Assembly: GCA_014376575.1 (NCBI GenBank)
Contig: JACMRF010000068.1
Location: forward strand, 1-7,809
Direction: 5' to 3'
Length of the DNA: 7,809 nucleotides
Source: Undibacterium sp.
Lineage (GTDB): Bacteria; Pseudomonadota; Gammaproteobacteria; Burkholderiales; Burkholderiaceae
The position numbers and the translations under genes are program-made. Position 1 is the stretch's first letter; every line of letters begins with the position of its first letter. Shown here one piece after another: positions 1 to 6,288 of this stretch. Under the pieces are notes generated by a model. It did no database searches. It was not told the DNA's origin and saw only the letters and a program-made list of their open reading frames with translations.

Positions 1-67
1 CAGTAATAATTTCGACGTAATTGTGTTCAATTTTTTAAGGCGCGCAAGAGATGCTCAAAGGCGGAAT

Positions 68-1306
68 ATGTTAAAAAAAATTGAGGTGAAATATTTGCGT
101 GAAGGCATGTATGTCCAGGAGCTATGTAGTTCTTGGATGGATTCTCCATTCTGGAAGAAATCCTTTATGCTTGATGACTTGCTCGTTTTGGATAAAATTA
201 GAAAAACGAAAATACAGGAAGTCTGGATAGATATCAGCAAAGGTCTCGATGTTTTACAAGGAAATGTTCTTGCAATCGTGCCCGCAATCTTTGATGAGGC
301 ACCTCTTGCGGTCAAACAGCCATTGATTGGGTACGATAAAATAGTTTCCGTTTCTATTGAAGCAGAAATGGGGCGGGCGGCAAAGATAGTTGGAAAGTCG
401 AAAGAAGCAGTTTGTTCGATGTTCAACGAGGCGAGAATGGGTAACGCCGTGGATGCTGAAAATGCTATGCCACTAGTCGAGGAAATCGCCAATTCGGTCA
501 TGCGAAACCCAGGAGCGTTGATTGGTTTGGCTAGATTGAAGACAGCAGATGATTATACGTATATGCATTCTGTTGCCGTGTGTGCATTGATGATTGCATT
601 ATCTAGAAAACTAGGGCTCGATGACGAGCAAACTCGTGAGGCTGGATTAGCAGGTTTGCTCCATGACATAGGAAAAATGGCTGTGCCGACAGCAATTTTG
701 AACAAACCAGGAAAATTGACTGAGGCAGAATTTGTGTCGGTCAAAGAACATCCTGAAGCTGGTTATAAAATGTTGCTTGAAGCAAAGGGGGTTGGAAAAA
801 TTGCGCTTGATGTGTGCTTGCATCATCATGAAAAGATGGATGGAAGCGGTTACCCAAAGCGCCTATCTGGTGACGAGATTAGCATTTATGCCAAAATGGG
901 CGCTGTCTGCGATGTCTACGATGCGATTACCTCGAATCGTCCTTACAAGCAAGGTTGGTGTCCTGCTGAGTCACTTGGTAAGATGTCTGAATGGAGCAAA
1001 GGGCATTTCGATCCTGTCGTCTTTCAGGCGTTCATTAAAAGTATCGGGATTTATCCCGTTGGAACGTTAGTGCGCTTGCAATCCGGAAGACTTGGCGTAG
1101 TGGTAGAGCAGCAGATTGGCAAGTCTCTACTGCTGCCAAAGGTACGTGTCTTTTTTTCCTCTAAATCTTTGGCTTACATTACTCCAGAATTACTTGATCT
1201 TGCGGGGGCAGGCTTACAAGATAAGATCGTCGCTCGTGAGGAAGCTGGTAAGTGGGGTTTGAAAGATATCAATCGCTATTGGCTGGGCGATGTAGCTGCC
1301 ACCTAA
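68..1306 (+). CDS. DUF3391 / HD-GYP domain protein, putative cyclic-di-GMP phosphodiesterase
   Basis: A 412-residue protein that probably hydrolyses the second messenger c-di-GMP in the cytosol. Residues about 1-125 match the DUF3391 domain typical of betaproteobacterial HD-GYP proteins (start MLKKIEVKYLREGMYVQEL). The HD-GYP domain follows at about 150-330: first His in HSVAV near 167, the HDIGK metal-binding pair at 199-203, HHHE at 252-255, DGSGYP at 258-263, and CDVYD with RPYK at 281-294. These hallmark residues are intact, so an active enzyme is expected. A C-terminal tail of about 80 residues lacks a domain I can name. I chose the ATG at 68 because DUF3391 proteins begin this way and AGGCGGA lies just upstream. 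An in-frame GTG at 23 would add 15 unsupported residues. No signal peptide or membrane segment is visible. The substrate is inferred from the family. The gene faces a convergent oxidoreductase gene and has no evident operon partner in the window. Confidence 0.9.
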   Translation: MLKKIEVKYLREGMYVQELCSSWMDSPFWKKSFMLDDLLVLDKIRKTKIQEVWIDISKGLDVLQGNVLAIVPAIFDEAPLAVKQPLIGYDKIVSVSIEAEMGRAAKIVGKSKEAVCSMFNEARMGNAVDAENAMPLVEEIANSVMRNPGALIGLARLKTADDYTYMHSVAVCALMIALSRKLGLDDEQTREAGLAGLLHDIGKMAVPTAILNKPGKLTEAEFVSVKEHPEAGYKMLLEAKGVGKIALDVCLHHHEKMDGSGYPKRLSGDEISIYAKMGAVCDVYDAITSNRPYKQGWCPAESLGKMSEWSKGHFDPVVFQAFIKSIGIYPVGTLVRLQSGRLGVVVEQQIGKSLLLPKVRVFFSSKSLAYITPELLDLAGAGLQDKIVAREEAGKWGLKDINRYWLGDVAAT

Positions 1307-1321
1307 ATTAATTTGGTAGTT

Positions 1322-1359
1322 AATCGAGACGCTCACTTTGAGAAAATGGCATCTCGATT
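1322..1359. terminator. Inverted repeat between convergent genes, possible transcription terminator
   Basis: The arms AATCGAGA (1322-1329) and TCTCGATT (1352-1359) are perfect 8-base inverted copies. The 22-base loop holds a nested CTCA/TGAG stem (1332-1342). It sits 15 bases after the HD-GYP stop in a convergent gap, where a bidirectional terminator would be expected. No U-run follows on either strand, so intrinsic termination is uncertain. Confidence 0.35.
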
Positions 1360-1360
1360 G

Positions 1361-1380
1361 CGACCCTATTTTCAGGGTTG
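1361..1380. terminator. Short hairpin over the stop codon of the oxidoreductase gene
   Basis: CGACCCT (1361-1367) pairs with AGGGTTG (1374-1380), with one G-T wobble and a 6-base loop. It spans the minus-strand stop codon at 1372-1374. Together with the neighbouring inverted repeat it could slow or end transcription, or protect the 3' end of the message. There is no poly-U tract, so the role is only suggested by position. Confidence 0.25.
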
Positions 1381-2346
1381 TATAACTAGTTTGCCGGTGA
1401 CTTTTCTCGCCGCCAGATCATTCAATGCTCTGGCGGTGTCTTTGAGCGCATAACGACCAGAAATATGGGGTTTTATTTTACCTTCCGCGAGCCAACCCAT
1501 TAATTCTCGCATTGCCATTAAATTTGCTTTGGGCTCACGTTTGGCAAACTCACCCCAGAATATTCCGAGCAATGATGCCCCTTTTAAAAGGGCGAGATTT
1601 AATGGTAACTTCGGTATTTCACCATTGGCAAAACCTACCACCAAATACCGTCCACGCCAAGCAATCGAGCGGAATGCCGGTTCTGTATAAATGCCGCCGA
1701 CGGGATCGTAAATAACATCCGGTCCTTTGCCTCCAGTTGCCGCTTTAATTGCCTCTCGCAGATCTTCGGTGCTGTAATTAATCGTTGCATCGGCACCATG
1801 AAGTTCGCAGATTTTTAATTTTTCTTCTGTTGACGCTGCTGCGATGACCCTTGCCCCAAGTGCTTTTCCGATCTCTATGGCGGCTAAGCCAACACCACCA
1901 GCAGCACCTAATACGAGCATGGTTTCACCAGCTTTTAACTGAGCGCGATCAACCACTGCATGATGAGACGTTCCATAGGTAAGAGTAACTGCTGCTGCCG
2001 TATCAAAGTCCATCCCTTGAGGCATTGGTATGATGGCATTGGCCGGCGCTAACGCTTGTTGGGCGAATGCACCGTGGCCGATGAAAGCGATTACCATATC
2101 GCCCACTTTTATATTGTTTACTCCTTCGCCAACAGCACATACAACGCCGGAAAGCTCGCTTCCTGGTGTGAAAGGTAGTTCTGGTTTGAATTGATATTTA
2201 TTTTGAACAATCAATACATCGGGAAAGTTAACCCCGGCTGCTTTGACATTTATGGCGACTTGCCCTGGGCCTGGAACAACGTCGGGTAGTTCTTCAACAA
2301 CCAACGTATCTGGTGAACCCCAAGTTCTGCAACGAATAGCCTTCAT
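1372..2346 (-). CDS. Zinc-free MDR family NAD(P)H:quinone oxidoreductase
   Basis: A 324-residue cytosolic oxidoreductase of the medium-chain dehydrogenase/reductase superfamily, quinone oxidoreductase branch. Such enzymes reduce quinones or activated alkenes with NADPH. The GroES-like substrate domain covers about 1-125 (GVNFPDVLIVQNKYQ near 38-52, PFTPGSELSG near 58-67). The Rossmann nucleotide-binding domain follows, with LGAAGGVG at 146-153 and DPVGG at 214-218. The structural zinc cysteine cluster of alcohol dehydrogenases is absent, as expected for this branch. The length is normal. The start is secure: AAGGAG lies 5 bases before the ATG, and the protein begins MKAIRC as relatives do. 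The gene is divergent from surE. The true substrate cannot be read from sequence; an acryloyl-CoA reductase-like or other enoyl reductase is possible. It is probably not functionally tied to the surE operon. Confidence 0.9.
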   Translation of the reverse strand: MKAIRCRTWGSPDTLVVEELPDVVPGPGQVAINVKAAGVNFPDVLIVQNKYQFKPELPFTPGSELSGVVCAVGEGVNNIKVGDMVIAFIGHGAFAQQALAPANAIIPMPQGMDFDTAAAVTLTYGTSHHAVVDRAQLKAGETMLVLGAAGGVGLAAIEIGKALGARVIAAASTEEKLKICELHGADATINYSTEDLREAIKAATGGKGPDVIYDPVGGIYTEPAFRSIAWRGRYLVVGFANGEIPKLPLNLALLKGASLLGIFWGEFAKREPKANLMAMRELMGWLAEGKIKPHISGRYALKDTARALNDLAARKVTGKLVIQP

Positions 2347-2351
2347 TTCCG

Positions 2352-2357
2352 CTCCTT
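2352..2357 (-). promoter_or_regulatory. Strong ribosome binding site of the quinone oxidoreductase gene
   Basis: On the minus strand AAGGAG is placed 5 bases before the ATG at 2346-2344. It is the best Shine-Dalgarno match I noticed in the window and fixes the start of the oxidoreductase. Confidence 0.75.
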
Positions 2358-2442
2358 GTCTAAAATAGTACGATCGTTTTTTTTGTGATTATGCAGTAAA
2401 AAACCGTTAACCGTCAGAATTTATATACGTGCATCAGGTAAA
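2358..2442. promoter_or_regulatory. Divergent intergenic region, expected promoters for the oxidoreductase and surE operon
   Basis: This gap must carry the leftward promoter of the oxidoreductase and probably a rightward promoter for surE-pcm-nlpD. Visible elements are an ACGATCGT palindrome at 2370-2377 running into eight T, a tandem heptamer AACCGTT/AACCGTC at 2402-2415, and an AT-rich TTATATA (2421-2427) that could be a -10 box for surE. I see no convincing -35 box on either strand, so exact promoters are not assigned. Confidence 0.35.
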
Positions 2443-2451
2443 ATGTTTTCC

Positions 2452-3189
2452 ATGAAAATTTTGATTAGCAATGATGATGGGTACCTTGCGCCGGGTATAG
2501 TTGCTTTGGCTAACGCGTTGAGCACAATTGCGGAAATTACTGTAGTGGCCCCTGATAGTAATCGATCTGGCACTTCAAATGCATTGACGTTGGATAGACC
2601 GTTATCTGTGTTTCGAGCAGAGAACGGTTTTTATTTTGTGAACGGAACGCCGTCCGATTGTGTTCACATTGCGCTCACCGCTATCATGGACGAGAAGCCA
2701 GATTTGATTGTTTCCGGCATCAACCAAGGCCAGAATATGGGCGACGATACACTGTATTCGGGTACTGTTGCGGCAGCGACAGAGGGTTATTTATTTGGCG
2801 TCCCGGCAATTGCTTTTTCCCAAGTAAATAAAGGTTGGATATGTCTAGATAGCGCAGCGCGAATTGCATGTGAAATGATTTTACGCGGCTTCCCATCTTT
2901 GGATAAACCATTTTTATTAAACGTAAATATTCCTAATATTCCTTACGACAAAATTATGGGAATTCGAACTGCTAGATTGGGAAAGCGGCACACTTCCGAA
3001 CCAGTAATTAAAGCTCAAGATCCGCGTGGTCGAGAAATATATTGGATAGGTCCGCCTGGTGCGGCAAAGGATGCTGGAGAGGGGACTGATTTTCATACCA
3101 CTTCAAGAGATTATGTCTCAGTGACACCTTTGCAGGTTGATCTGACTGATGCGCGGCAGATGGATCAATTAGATGCGGATTTGAAATGA
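2452..3189 (+). CDS. surE: 5'/3'-nucleotidase SurE (survival protein)
   Basis: A 245-residue metal-dependent phosphatase that removes phosphate from nucleoside 5'- and 3'-monophosphates and is linked to stationary-phase survival. The protein opens [10 protein letters not shown], placing the metal-binding Asp pair at residues 8-9. DSNRSG puts the conserved Ser at 39, and [12 protein letters not shown] puts the metal-binding Asn at 91. [10 protein letters not shown] near 104-113 is also typical. The length matches the family. An in-frame ATG at 2443 would add three residues (MFS). I prefer 2452 because the family starts there, although the AGG at 2436-2438 is 13 bases away from 2452 and only 4 from 2443, so the start is not settled. 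It is the first gene of a tight cluster; its stop codon overlaps the pcm start as ATGA. Confidence 0.95.
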   Translation: MKILISNDDGYLAPGIVALANALSTIAEITVVAPDSNRSGTSNALTLDRPLSVFRAENGFYFVNGTPSDCVHIALTAIMDEKPDLIVSGINQGQNMGDDTLYSGTVAAATEGYLFGVPAIAFSQVNKGWICLDSAARIACEMILRGFPSLDKPFLLNVNIPNIPYDKIMGIRTARLGKRHTSEPVIKAQDPRGREIYWIGPPGAAKDAGEGTDFHTTSRDYVSVTPLQVDLTDARQMDQLDADLK

Positions 3190-4049
3190 CTACAAAAGAT
3201 CGCCGATTCCCTTTGCCGCTATCTTCGGTAGTCGATAAGTCTGCCAGGTTAACTAATGGAAAATCGGGATCTACACAAATTGCCGTGCCGCAAACAGCAA
3301 TGCAAAATGCAATAAAAAATGCGACCGAGAGAACCAAACGAACCAATTCACCATTACTACACATTGTTAAGCCTTTGGGGTTCGGATCAGATACATTAAC
3401 TTTAATTGACGGCGCTCGGGGTTCGGAGAGTATTCGTCGGGCTATGGTCGAAAGAGTTGCGAAGAAGGGCGTGAAAGATGGCTTGGTACTTGCAGCACTT
3501 GAGTTAGTTCCCAGACATTTATTTATTGAGTCAGGATTGTCGAGCCAAGCATATATTGATGCCTCAATACCAATAGGTCATCATCAAACAATTTCACAAC
3601 CATATATCGTTGGACGCATGATAGAAATTATGCGTAACGGTTGTGCCCTCGCAAACGTATTGGAGATCGGTACCGGATGCGGCTATCAAGCCGCTGTATT
3701 GTCTCTGGTCGCGAAAGAGGTTTATTCAATAGAGCGTATTAAAGCATTACATGAATTAGCCAAAAAAAATTTGCGACCAATGCGTATCGCTAATATACGC
3801 CTGCATTATGGCGATGGTATGCTTGGTTTGCCTCAAGTCGCTCCGTTTGACGGTATTATATTGGCTGCAGCTGGATTGGAAGTTCCACAAGCCTTGCTCG
3901 ACCAATTGGCCATTGGTGGTCGCTTGATCGCACCGGTAGGCGGAAAAAATCAAATGCTTCAATTAATAGAGCGCGTCGCTAAAAGTGAGTGGAAGAGCTC
4001 AGTACTGGAGCATTGTCATTTCGTGCCTCTGCATCATGGAGTGATATGA
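3186..4049 (+). CDS. pcm: Protein-L-isoaspartate O-methyltransferase with N-terminal extension
   Basis: A cytosolic, SAM-dependent repair enzyme that methylates L-isoaspartyl residues in aged proteins so that they can revert to aspartate. The catalytic part starts around residue 83 (RRAMVERV) and includes LVPRHLFIE (107-115), [19 protein letters not shown] (127-145), the SAM motif [11 protein letters not shown] (158-168), SIERI (181-185) and [12 protein letters not shown] (218-229). It ends in [10 protein letters not shown], close to the usual FVPL ending. At 287 residues it is much longer than the roughly 208 of E. coli Pcm because of about 80 extra N-terminal residues rich in Ser, Thr, Asn and Lys. 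The ATG at 3186 overlaps the surE stop (ATGA), which supports this long form through translational coupling. The 3' end overlaps nlpD in the same way. Confidence 0.93.
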   Translation: MTTKDRRFPLPLSSVVDKSARLTNGKSGSTQIAVPQTAMQNAIKNATERTKRTNSPLLHIVKPLGFGSDTLTLIDGARGSESIRRAMVERVAKKGVKDGLVLAALELVPRHLFIESGLSSQAYIDASIPIGHHQTISQPYIVGRMIEIMRNGCALANVLEIGTGCGYQAAVLSLVAKEVYSIERIKALHELAKKNLRPMRIANIRLHYGDGMLGLPQVAPFDGIILAAAGLEVPQALLDQLAIGGRLIAPVGGKNQMLQLIERVAKSEWKSSVLEHCHFVPLHHGVI

Positions 4050-5038
4050 ACCAGTTAATCAAATGGAAGTTAGTAATCGGTATGAGAAAAATACAAGAAT
4101 TTATACAAATAATTATTGCTGGTACATTCGTGGCATTGATTGCTGCTTGTGGTACGGTCTCAAATAATGCGCCAGTGGTAGATAGGATAGACAAAGGAAG
4201 TAAAGATGCCAGCAATTCTGCTGCTCCCGCGAAAAACGCTGGCCAATCTACTGTTGATTTACGAACCAATTATGTAGTTAAGAAGGGAGATACTTTATAT
4301 CGAATAGCATTGGATCACGGCCAAAGTTACAGTGATATCGTTGCTTGGAATAATCTGAAAAATCCTAATGACATTAAGGTTGATCAAATGTTGCGTGTAG
4401 CGCCGACGGACGCGAGCAACAATTTAGCGACACAGACAGCGAGCGTCTCTACAAATTTAGCAATAGAAGTCAGAAATTTATCGTCGCTGAATCCTTCAAT
4501 AAATAAGGCAATTCCAAAAGGCGATAAACGTCCTTACTCAGAAGCAAATTTTCTTGAATTGCAAAAGATTGATTCGTCTCCACTTATAAGCGGTACAGTC
4601 AATCCAAAGGCTGAATCGCCTCCAATGAAATCTTTGGAGCGAACGCCTTCTCAATTAATTATCGAGCAGGATGTAGTCGATTGGATCTGGCCAACAGAAG
4701 GCAAAGTTGTTGGTAACTTTGACGATACAAAGAACAAAGGTTTGGATATAGCAGGAAAGTTAGGTCAGGATGTTTTCGCCGCTAGTGCCGGAAAAGTAAT
4801 GTATGAGGGAAGCGGGATTCGAGGATATGGTAATTTGGTAATTATTAAGCATACAAATAATCTTCTCTCTGCCTATGCACATAATAAAGTGAATATAGTC
4901 AAGGAAGGGCAGACTATCAATAAGGGGCAAAAAATTGCTGAAATGGGAAATTCGGATAGCGATGCAGTAAAACTTCATTTCGAAATTAGACAGCAAGGGA
5001 AGCCAGTCGATCCATCAAAATTTTTGCCGGGTCGGTGA
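4046..5038 (+). CDS. nlpD: NlpD-like lipoprotein: LysM plus degenerate M23 (LytM) domain, amidase activator
   Basis: A murein-binding envelope lipoprotein that in relatives activates the AmiC cell-wall amidase during daughter-cell separation. A hydrophobic signal segment ends in the lipobox LIAAC, with the lipidated Cys at residue 35. The LysM peptidoglycan-binding domain is at about 75-118 ([13 protein letters not shown]). A Ser/Asn-rich linker follows, then an M23 fold at about 213-327 ([27 protein letters not shown]). Two zinc ligands of active M23 enzymes are replaced: Lys231 where His is expected before GLD, and Lys309 in place of the first His of HxH. It should therefore be a non-catalytic activator like E. 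coli NlpD. I chose the ATG at 4046 because it overlaps the pcm stop (ATGA) with GGAG 4 bases upstream. The ATG at 4082 gives a more typical 22-residue signal peptide and remains possible. Confidence 0.9.
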   Translation: MNQLIKWKLVIGMRKIQEFIQIIIAGTFVALIAACGTVSNNAPVVDRIDKGSKDASNSAAPAKNAGQSTVDLRTNYVVKKGDTLYRIALDHGQSYSDIVAWNNLKNPNDIKVDQMLRVAPTDASNNLATQTASVSTNLAIEVRNLSSLNPSINKAIPKGDKRPYSEANFLELQKIDSSPLISGTVNPKAESPPMKSLERTPSQLIIEQDVVDWIWPTEGKVVGNFDDTKNKGLDIAGKLGQDVFAASAGKVMYEGSGIRGYGNLVIIKHTNNLLSAYAHNKVNIVKEGQTINKGQKIAEMGNSDSDAVKLHFEIRQQGKPVDPSKFLPGR

Positions 5039-5063
5039 GAACCGATAGCATCCGTTATTGGTT
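5032..5063 (+). promoter_or_regulatory. Two alternative hairpins at the nlpD-rpoS junction, possible rpoS leader structure
   Basis: TCGGT (5032-5036) pairs with ACCGA (5041-5045) around a GAGA tetraloop, spanning the nlpD stop codon. The overlapping AACCGAT (5040-5046) can instead pair with ATTGGTT (5057-5063), with one G-U wobble and a 10-base loop. The two forms exclude each other and lie 30-60 bases before the likely rpoS start. A role in rpoS translation is inference; the stems are short. Confidence 0.25.
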
Positions 5064-5092
5064 AAATATGGAACGTGTGTTTACGCCTAAAA

Positions 5093-6145
5093 ATGTCCAA
5101 TTCTTCAGTTAATCATTTGTTGCAATCATCTGAATCTCGCGATGATCAAAATATTATTTCTGACTTGCGGTCGGATTCTCAGCAAGAGTCATCTGACACG
5201 TTAGAAGATGATAATGTCGAGGATGACGAGCAAGAAAATCAGAATGATTTGCCCGCGTCTCTTGCTATTGCCCCGATTGATGAACTGAAAACAGTTCTGG
5301 CGTCTGAGTTATCGACAGATGCAACGCAGCATTACCTAAATCAAATTGGTACTCGTCCCTTGTTTTGTTCAGCAGAAGAGCTTCATTTTGCGACGCTTGC
5401 GAAGTCGGGAAATTTTGAAGCACGTCAAAAAATGATCGAACACAATTTGCGATTAGTCGTTTCGATCGCCAAGCATTACATCAATCGTGGTGTTGCATTG
5501 CTGGATATGATTGAGGAAGGGAATTTGGGTTTGATGCATGCGATCGATAAATTTGAACCTGAGCGTGGATTTCGGTTTTCTACTTATGCGACTTGGTGGA
5601 TTCGTCAGAGCATTGAACGATCCATTATGAATCAAGCGCGAACGATACGCTTGCCGGTACACGTGGTTCGTGAACTAAATCAAATTTTACGTGCCAAGTA
5701 TCATCTTGAGGCGCAGCAGCGCGATGGCCGCGATGCCGCTATCGAAGATATCGCCCACTTGGTTGATCGTCCAATTGACGAAATTCAAGATATTTTGGCG
5801 CTTTCGGAGCATGCGACTTCGCTAGACACACCGTTGGATAATGATCCGCAGTCGAGTTTGCTAGATATGCTCCCTGGTGATAGTGAGGATACTCCCGATA
5901 TAGTAGCTGAGCATCATGAGATGGCTGTGCAAGTGCGCGACTGGTTATCTAGGCTGCCAGATAAACAGAGGGTCGTCATAGTCCGTCGTTTTGGCCTAGA
6001 TAATGATGACCCGGCGACGCTAGAAACGCTCGCAGACGAAATGGGAATTACGCGAGAACGTGTGAGGCAGATTCAACAGGAAGCGCTTATTAAACTTAAA
6101 CGTTCTTTTGCTTCGCGAGGCGTAGGTAGGGACTCGCTTCTTTAA
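5093..6145 (+). CDS. rpoS: RNA polymerase sigma factor RpoS (general stress / stationary phase sigma)
   Basis: A 350-residue group 2 sigma-70 factor that directs RNA polymerase to stationary-phase and stress promoters. After an acidic, low-complexity N-terminus (run of Asp/Glu at about 38-50) come region 1.2 (STDATQHYLNQIGTRPLF, near 74), region 2 (about 113-185: MIEHNLRLVVSIAKHY, GNLGLMHAIDKFEPERGF, FSTYATWWIRQSIERSI), region 3 (RTIRLPVHVVRELN onward) and region 4 with the helix-turn-helix LADEMGITRERVRQIQ at about 313-328. The position matching the E. coli Lys173 used by the RssB adaptor is Arg here (HVVRELN). The nlpD-rpoS order supports RpoS over the other group 2 sigma factors. The start is uncertain: an in-frame GTG at 5075 adds six residues (MCLRLK), and neither start has a clear Shine-Dalgarno. 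In E. coli the main rpoS promoter lies inside nlpD; I could not locate one here. Confidence 0.95.
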   Translation: MSNSSVNHLLQSSESRDDQNIISDLRSDSQQESSDTLEDDNVEDDEQENQNDLPASLAIAPIDELKTVLASELSTDATQHYLNQIGTRPLFCSAEELHFATLAKSGNFEARQKMIEHNLRLVVSIAKHYINRGVALLDMIEEGNLGLMHAIDKFEPERGFRFSTYATWWIRQSIERSIMNQARTIRLPVHVVRELNQILRAKYHLEAQQRDGRDAAIEDIAHLVDRPIDEIQDILALSEHATSLDTPLDNDPQSSLLDMLPGDSEDTPDIVAEHHEMAVQVRDWLSRLPDKQRVVIVRRFGLDNDDPATLETLADEMGITRERVRQIQQEALIKLKRSFASRGVGRDSLL

Positions 6146-6192
6146 AGAAAAACACTGCTTTGTTTTTTGCTCTGTTTGACTTTTATTTGCTC

Positions 6193-6211
6193 AATCAAAG
6201 CGACTTTGGTT
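6193..6211 (+). terminator. Small hairpin after rpoS, weak terminator candidate
   Basis: AATCAAAG (6193-6200) can pair with CTTTGGTT (6204-6211) with one G-U wobble around a 3-base loop, about 50 bases after the rpoS stop. The following bases are only moderately T-rich. The rest of the 143-base gap before rlmD is AT-rich; TATATT near 6225 could be part of an rlmD promoter, but I find no matching -35 box. Confidence 0.25.
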
Positions 6212-6288
6212 TGGTCGTTTATCTTATATTTCCATTTGTGGAATAAATTACTCTACAAGCTTGGCCCACAGGTCTTGCTTTAAATATC

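Noticed and set aside
23..67. GTG start at 23 for the HD-GYP protein
   Set aside because: The DUF3391 family begins at the MLKKI Met (68), with AGGCGGA just before it; the 15 extra residues have no support.
55..501. Minus-strand 148-codon open frame inside the HD-GYP gene
   Set aside because: Fully antisense to the DUF3391 coding region, which has clear family signatures; the antisense peptide shows none.
732..1070. Plus-strand 112-codon open frame inside the HD-GYP gene
   Set aside because: Alternate-frame shadow of the HHHE/DGSGYP region; the main frame has conserved motifs throughout, so there is no frameshift to explain.
3008..3364. Minus-strand 118-codon open frame across the surE/pcm junction
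   Set aside because: Antisense shadow of two well-supported genes, with no recognisable motif or ribosome binding site.
3989..4045. Start of nlpD at 3989, inside pcm
   Set aside because: It would add 19 residues before an already complete lipoprotein signal, and would overlap pcm by about 60 bases.
3979..4269. Minus-strand open frame opposite the start of nlpD
   Set aside because: Antisense to the lipoprotein signal and LysM region; no supporting signals.
6146..6288. Small RNA or strong promoter in the rpoS-rlmD gap
   Set aside because: Only short stems and AT-rich stretches are visible; there is no paired -35/-10 or strong terminator to define an RNA gene.
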